From positions 1 through 5,289 of the forward strand of contig CAYIWL010000055.1 of the NCBI GenBank assembly GCA_964367085.1: a stretch of 5,289 bases of DNA. Direction: 5' to 3'. Under the pieces are notes generated by a model that saw only the letters and a list, made by a program, of their open reading frames with translations, was not told the origin of the DNA and searched no databases. Origin of the DNA: JACPIN01 sp964367085 (GTDB taxonomy: Archaea > Nanobdellota > Nanobdellia > SCGC-AAA011-G17 > ARS1403). Both the position numbers and the translations under genes were made by a program. Below are positions 3,926-5,289 of this stretch, piece by piece (the stretch's first letter is position 1; every line of letters begins with the position of its first letter).

Positions 3926-5289
3926 TTAAATTCTACTTGAACCTAGAATTAATATTTTTAATGATCCAATAACTATGAGGGATGCGACTATTATTGATAA
4001 TATTTTTGACAGTTCAAATGCTGAATTGATTACTTGCTTATCATCGTCTGCCATGAGTCCCTGCCATGATGCAGCCCCTGTCGTCGTTTTTTTTGCTGCT
4101 TCCAATGACTTTGCTTCCTCGCATTCCACCTGCAAGGTTTTTATTTCTGAATCTGAGCTTTTTCCTTCGTCGAATGAAATACTTGCTTCAATTGGGTACT
4201 GACCTGGTTGTACTACTGGGATTGTGAAGAAAAACTCCTGTGACTTTTTATTTTTTGTTTCATAGACGTCTTTTAATTCAAATGCGTTTGATTTTAAATC
4301 AATGCTTAAATCTTTATTCTTGAGCATGATATAAACTTCCTTGTCATTATTCTCGCCTTGGTTTTCAACTGAGATTGAGAATTTAGTTTCTGAATTGCAT
4401 ACTGCCTGTTGCGGGAAATTGAATGAAGTTATTTTTACATCTTTTTCCTGTCTATCAACCTTTATCGGAATTATTTGTTGAGAGCACTGCTTGTCTTCAT
4501 TGCCTTCTTCAAATGCCTTAATGATTATCGCCAAATCATCTTCTCCAATCTCTTTTTCATTCGGCAAATCTATCTCTGTTTCGAAGTCTTTTCTTTCGCT
4601 TGAAAATGAGCTAATTGTTATATCATCGATGGATTCTGTTTCTATTTCGTCATCTTCGTCTAGATTGTAAATGATTATCTCTGCTGAGACATCTTTTTTC
4701 TGACCGTTATTCCTGACTGAGAAGTCTATTGGTATTGATTCTCCTGGCTCGAACTTATCATTGTTATCTGGCTTATGCGTTGAAATATCTAAGTCTCCTA
4801 TTACTCCCGAACTGCACAATTTTGGCCCTACCTGAATCCTTAAATTTGCACTTTTTGTTTCTTCCTTTGTTTTAACTTCGAGGAATCCGGAATAATCTCT
4901 GTCATCCATATTTGCTGGGGTAGTTACTGTCAAAATGAATTTCTCTGTCGAATTAGAAAGTATGTTTTTTTGCTGCGGCAAGATAAATGAAATTTGGTTT
5001 GAATTGTCTGTGAATAATCCGCTAATGCTAAAGGATACTAAAGTTGAGTTTTCTTCGTTATTATTCGTTATTTGAAATTCTTTTGTGGATGTTGTTCCTT
5101 GAGCTGTTGTAATCTCTATTATGCTTGGGATTGTTATTCCTGTCTTTAAAATTGTTGGCTGCAATGTAATATTCTGTGTTTGTGTTCCGCTTGTTTGTTG
5201 CTGCTGTGTTGCTAATTCACAACTTTTTCCATAGTTGTCCGAGAAAATGAAAAAGTCTTCAAAATTTATTACTCCGTCTGAATTGAAAT
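3926..5289 (-). CDS. Membrane-anchored surface protein with EF-hand/dockerin-like loop, 5' end outside the window
   Basis: The frame stays open to the right edge, so at least 453 residues are visible and the true start lies outside. The TTG at 5164 is not needed as a start. From the edge: the EF-hand or dockerin-like calcium loop FNSDGVINFEDFF (the cut preceding codon ends in AT and could be the expected Asp) followed by IFSDNYGK. Then a Gln/Thr-rich linker (about 28-41), three beta-sandwich domains resembling CARDB/NEW3-type surface modules (about 47-155, 165-285, 285-388), an acidic region, and a membrane helix at the very C-terminus (about 426-450, LSIIVASLIVIGSLKILIL). Five Cys residues (C24, C158, C268, C297, C389) could form disulfides. 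The protein is probably displayed outside the cell, anchored by its last helix. Its binding partner is unknown. Confidence 0.8.
   Translation of the reverse strand, partial: FNSDGVINFEDFFIFSDNYGKSCELATQQQQTSGTQTQNITLQPTILKTGITIPSIIEITTAQGTTSTKEFQITNNNEENSTLVSFSISGLFTDNSNQISFILPQQKNILSNSTEKFILTVTTPANMDDRDYSGFLEVKTKEETKSANLRIQVGPKLCSSGVIGDLDISTHKPDNNDKFEPGESIPIDFSVRNNGQKKDVSAEIIIYNLDEDDEIETESIDDITISSFSSERKDFETEIDLPNEKEIGEDDLAIIIKAFEEGNEDKQCSQQIIPIKVDRQEKDVKITSFNFPQQAVCNSETKFSISVENQGENNDKEVYIMLKNKDLSIDLKSNAFELKDVYETKNKKSQEFFFTIPVVQPGQYPIEASISFDEGKSSDSEIKTLQVECEEAKSLEAAKKTTTGAASWQGLMADDDKQVINSAFELSKILSIIVASLIVIGSLKILILGSSRI

Noticed and set aside
3862..3942. Protein-like minus-strand frame ending KKQIMIVREAVKTSIKIR
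   Set aside because: There is no start codon apart from an internal ATG that would give 14 residues, and it partly overlaps the end of the surface protein gene. Perhaps a remnant, but not supportable as a gene.
5162..5164. TTG as the start of the right-edge surface protein
   Set aside because: The frame remains open to the window edge, and the upstream part encodes a meaningful calcium-binding loop and linker, so the gene starts outside the window.
1..5289. tRNA, rRNA, CRISPR array, insertion sequence
   Set aside because: No cloverleaf-like segment, no regularly spaced repeats, and no transposase or terminal inverted repeats were seen by eye.

Overview
The window looks like AT-rich archaeal DNA, probably from a small-genome (DPANN-type, for example Woesearchaeota- or Pacearchaeota-like) organism. 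The evidence is TATA-box promoters about 26 nt from start codons, Shine-Dalgarno sites of the GAGGTG/AGGTGA type, a minimal SpoVT/AbrB protein, and two large beta-domain surface proteins with a C-terminal membrane anchor. The lineage is an inference; no rRNA or other phylogenetic marker is present. Nearly everything is on the minus strand, so the window is best read from right to left.

Right part (2042-5289): a surface protein open at the right edge (EF-hand/dockerin-like loop, several beta-sandwich domains, C-terminal membrane helix) is followed by a 146-nt spacer with T-rich terminator candidates and a strong TATA box. Then comes a 44-aa SpoVT/AbrB-type regulator. Its stop overlaps by 8 nt the start of a 536-aa secreted, membrane-anchored protein with two fibronectin-III-like domains.

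Left-middle part (202-1943): a tightly coupled four-gene unit. It encodes (1) a 49-aa ribbon-helix-helix regulator that appears to start at ATA, (2) a 52-aa peptide with a signal sequence, (3) a 309-aa ORF6N DNA-binding protein with a phospholipase-D-like C-terminal domain, and (4) a 172-aa PIN-domain ribonuclease. Every junction is a 4- or 8-nt overlap. The three ATG genes have a GAGG(T/G)G ribosome site 4-5 nt before the start, and the ATA gene has AGGTGA at the same spacing. The content (antitoxin-like RHH, ORF6N/PLD, PIN RNase, small secreted peptide) resembles an expanded toxin-antitoxin or defence-type cassette and is the best candidate here for an undescribed system. The two smallest genes are easily missed by annotation.

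Three palindromes with a shared centre (CAATTTG or CAATCTG) lie around the start and 5' half of the ORF6N gene. Two are the same 15-bp element, GTCRCAATYTGYGAC, with matched changes in both arms. They are candidate operators or RNA hairpins.

Left edge (1-199): a minus-strand gene starts at position 24. Its first eight residues (MSKFFRSM) and its translation-start sequence closely resemble those of the 52-aa peptide gene, suggesting a second, related cassette. A perfectly palindromic TATA box lies between it and a divergent 41-aa plus-strand gene that ends tail-to-tail with the PIN gene.
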